Below, piece after piece: positions 13,280-14,614 of a DNA stretch of 14,614 bases (its first letter is position 1; every line of letters begins with the position of its first letter). The notes below the pieces were generated by a model. It did not search any database and was not told where the DNA came from. It worked only from the letters and a program-made list of their open reading frames with translations. This DNA comes from Campylobacteraceae bacterium (lineage in GTDB: Bacteria > Campylobacterota > Campylobacteria > Campylobacterales > Sulfurovaceae): positions 1-14,614 of the forward strand of contig JALWNF010000144.1 in NCBI GenBank assembly GCA_026995985.1, read 5' to 3'. Both the position numbers and the translations under genes were made by a program.

Positions 13280-14371
13280 ATGAGCCGAATAGCATTTTAT
13301 AGTTTTTATTTTTTATATGCAGTGGCTCTAATCTATTTAGCAACAGTTTTGCCTATTGGCCCAAATGAAGCTTTGGTCTACTACACAACAGAAAATAGTA
13401 TATTAAAGTTTTTAACGCACATTACTAATAGCTGGTTTGAGAGTGGTTTATCGTTTCGTTTTCCTTTTGTTTTGTTTGGATTAATTAATATACCTCTTTT
13501 TTATATAATGTCAAGAGCATATTTAGACAAAGAGGAAGATAGCTATTTTGCAACAACAATATTTGCTCTTTTGCCAGGAATTATTACGGCATCTGTTATT
13601 GTTAATATAGCTGTTGTTGTTGTAACTTTAGTTCTACTCTTTTTAATTGTCTATAAAAAAGAGAGACTTTTATGGCTTAGTATTGCTATTATGGCATTGT
13701 TGCTTTTTATTCATGATGCCTCTATTATCTTTTTTATAGGTTTATCTCTGTTTGCTATATCTAAAAAAGATAGAATGCTTTTTATTTTTTCACTTCTTTT
13801 TGCTATTGTATCTTTGCTTTACTTTAACAAATTAGATATAGGAGGACATCCAAGTGGGGAGTTTTTAGAGCTTATAGGTCTATATTTGGCACTCTTTTCC
13901 CCTTTTGTATTTATCTACTTTTTCTATTCTCTTTATCGTATTTGGCAACGTGAGCAGAAAGATATTTTGTGGTATATCTCCTTTACAGCTTTTATTCTCT
14001 CTATACTACTGTCATTACGTCAACAGGTGATTATGACAGATTTTGCTCCTTATGTTATTGTAGCTGTAGTTTTAATGGTATTGGTCTATCAAAGAACTGT
14101 TCAGGTTCGTCTACCTCAATTTCAAAAGAACTATAAATTGGGACTTAAGATTGCTTTTATTATGCTTCTTATTTCAACTTTTATTATTGTCTTTCATAAG
14201 TCTATTTTCCCCCTGTTTAAGGATAAGTCTCAACATTTTGCCTACCCATTCTATCAGCCCTATTGGCAAGTAGAGGAGTTAAGAGAGATTGGTGAGAATT
14301 GTTACACTGCAAAAAACCTAAAACAGCAATATCAGTTAAAATATTATGGTATAGAAGCGTGTTCTGAATGA
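13280..14371 (+). CDS. Polytopic membrane protein, GT-C glycosyltransferase-like
   Basis: Inner-membrane protein of 363 residues with roughly nine or ten hydrophobic spans between residues 5 and 306 and a C-terminal segment of about 55 residues. The first extramembrane loop has PIGPNEALVYYTTEN (Glu30 in the place of the acidic residue of GT-C enzymes), followed by FRFPFVLFGLINIPLFYIMSRAYL, an arrangement seen in ArnT/PMT-like lipid-phosphosugar transferases. The usual acidic pair is not clear and the protein is shorter than typical members, so the family call is tentative. Cys341 and Cys361 in the tail could form a periplasmic disulfide. It starts 12 bases after trpG and is probably co-transcribed with it, though no shared role is evident. 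Confidence 0.75.
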   Translation: MSRIAFYSFYFLYAVALIYLATVLPIGPNEALVYYTTENSILKFLTHITNSWFESGLSFRFPFVLFGLINIPLFYIMSRAYLDKEEDSYFATTIFALLPGIITASVIVNIAVVVVTLVLLFLIVYKKERLLWLSIAIMALLLFIHDASIIFFIGLSLFAISKKDRMLFIFSLLFAIVSLLYFNKLDIGGHPSGEFLELIGLYLALFSPFVFIYFFYSLYRIWQREQKDILWYISFTAFILSILLSLRQQVIMTDFAPYVIVAVVLMVLVYQRTVQVRLPQFQKNYKLGLKIAFIMLLISTFIIVFHKSIFPLFKDKSQHFAYPFYQPYWQVEELREIGENCYTAKNLKQQYQLKYYGIEACSE

Positions 14372-14488
14372 GATGTTCCTAAAATACACATAGAAGAGAA
14401 ACTTCTTAAGAGTATAAGTTACTAATATATAGATTAAATCCTTGTAATGATAGACTAACATCAACACAATTTAAACAAGGAGAACTCG

Positions 14489-14614
14489 ATGGCTCAAAAA
14501 GCGATTAGAGAATATGACGCAAAGTCAATTTTAGCTAGACATTGGGATAAGTACTTTCCAGATTTTACTTATTCTTATGAGACGGTATTAGTTCAAAGTG
14601 GAGATCAATTAAAA
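14489..14614 (+). CDS. aclB: ATP-citrate lyase small subunit AclB, N-terminal part
   Basis: The first 42 residues of a gene running off the right edge. They begin MAQKAIREYDAKSILARHW, the typical start of the AclB subunit of ATP-citrate lyase in autotrophic Campylobacterota; plant ACLA starts similarly (MARKKIREYDSK). The enzyme cleaves citrate with ATP and CoA to oxaloacetate and acetyl-CoA, the key step of the reductive TCA cycle. AAGGAG (14477-14482) with a six-base spacer supports the ATG. The 117 bases before it hold no gene; GAG-TATAAG near 14410 is a possible -10, with no good -35. aclA should follow outside the window. Confidence 0.85.
   Translation, partial: MAQKAIREYDAKSILARHWDKYFPDFTYSYETVLVQSGDQLK

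Overview
The window is AT-rich DNA that reads as the chromosome of a free-living, chemolithoautotrophic member of the Campylobacterota (Epsilonproteobacteria), probably close to Sulfurovum or Sulfurimonas. Three things point there. The 3' edge carries the start of an ATP-citrate lyase small subunit (aclB), a marker of the reductive TCA cycle. There is a futalosine-pathway menaquinone gene (mqnE). Promoters are TATAAT-type, often TGn-extended, with poor -35 boxes. No tRNA, rRNA, CRISPR, insertion sequence or phage gene was seen.

Layout. Positions 1-2187 (minus strand) hold sufB-sufC with ATGA overlaps, and probably the first codons of the next suf gene at the left edge: Fe-S cluster assembly. 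An unrecognised 155-aa protein (2294-2761) and a periplasmic rhodanese-like protein (2845-3489) follow. Positions 3588-5818 (minus) form a tight arsenic operon, arsC-arsR-arsB, driven from a promoter whose -35 box lies inside a 36-bp palindrome of ArsR-operator type. A LOG-family nucleotide phosphoribohydrolase (6003-6737, plus) diverges from it and ends at a hairpin shared with the convergent gene.

Positions 6862-9856 (minus) form an envelope gene block: an exported NlpC/P60 peptidase, then a close-packed unit of rhodanese paralogue, membrane-anchored LysM protein and second rhodanese paralogue. Counting the copy beside the ars operon, the window has three related exported rhodanese-like proteins. 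Two carry a CPPFC motif in their N-terminal extension and the third has lost both cysteines. Their active-site loops also differ. This family and its LysM partner are the best candidate here for an undescribed system.

The right side holds mqnE (aminofutalosine synthase), a purine-type phosphoribosyltransferase that may be translated from a leaderless mRNA, a small membrane/coiled-coil protein overlapping it, a convergent thioredoxin-fold lipoprotein, an orphan glutamine amidotransferase (trpG/pabA), a polytopic membrane protein resembling GT-C glycosyltransferases, and aclB cut by the window edge.

Functional threads are Fe-S and thiol/sulfur chemistry (Suf, rhodaneses, thioredoxin-fold lipoprotein, thiol-dependent ArsC), cell-wall remodelling (NlpC/P60, LysM), and core anaerobic or autotrophic metabolism (menaquinone, rTCA). 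The CDS boundaries and motifs are read from the sequence. The link among the rhodaneses, the LysM protein and the peptidase is inferred from gene order only.
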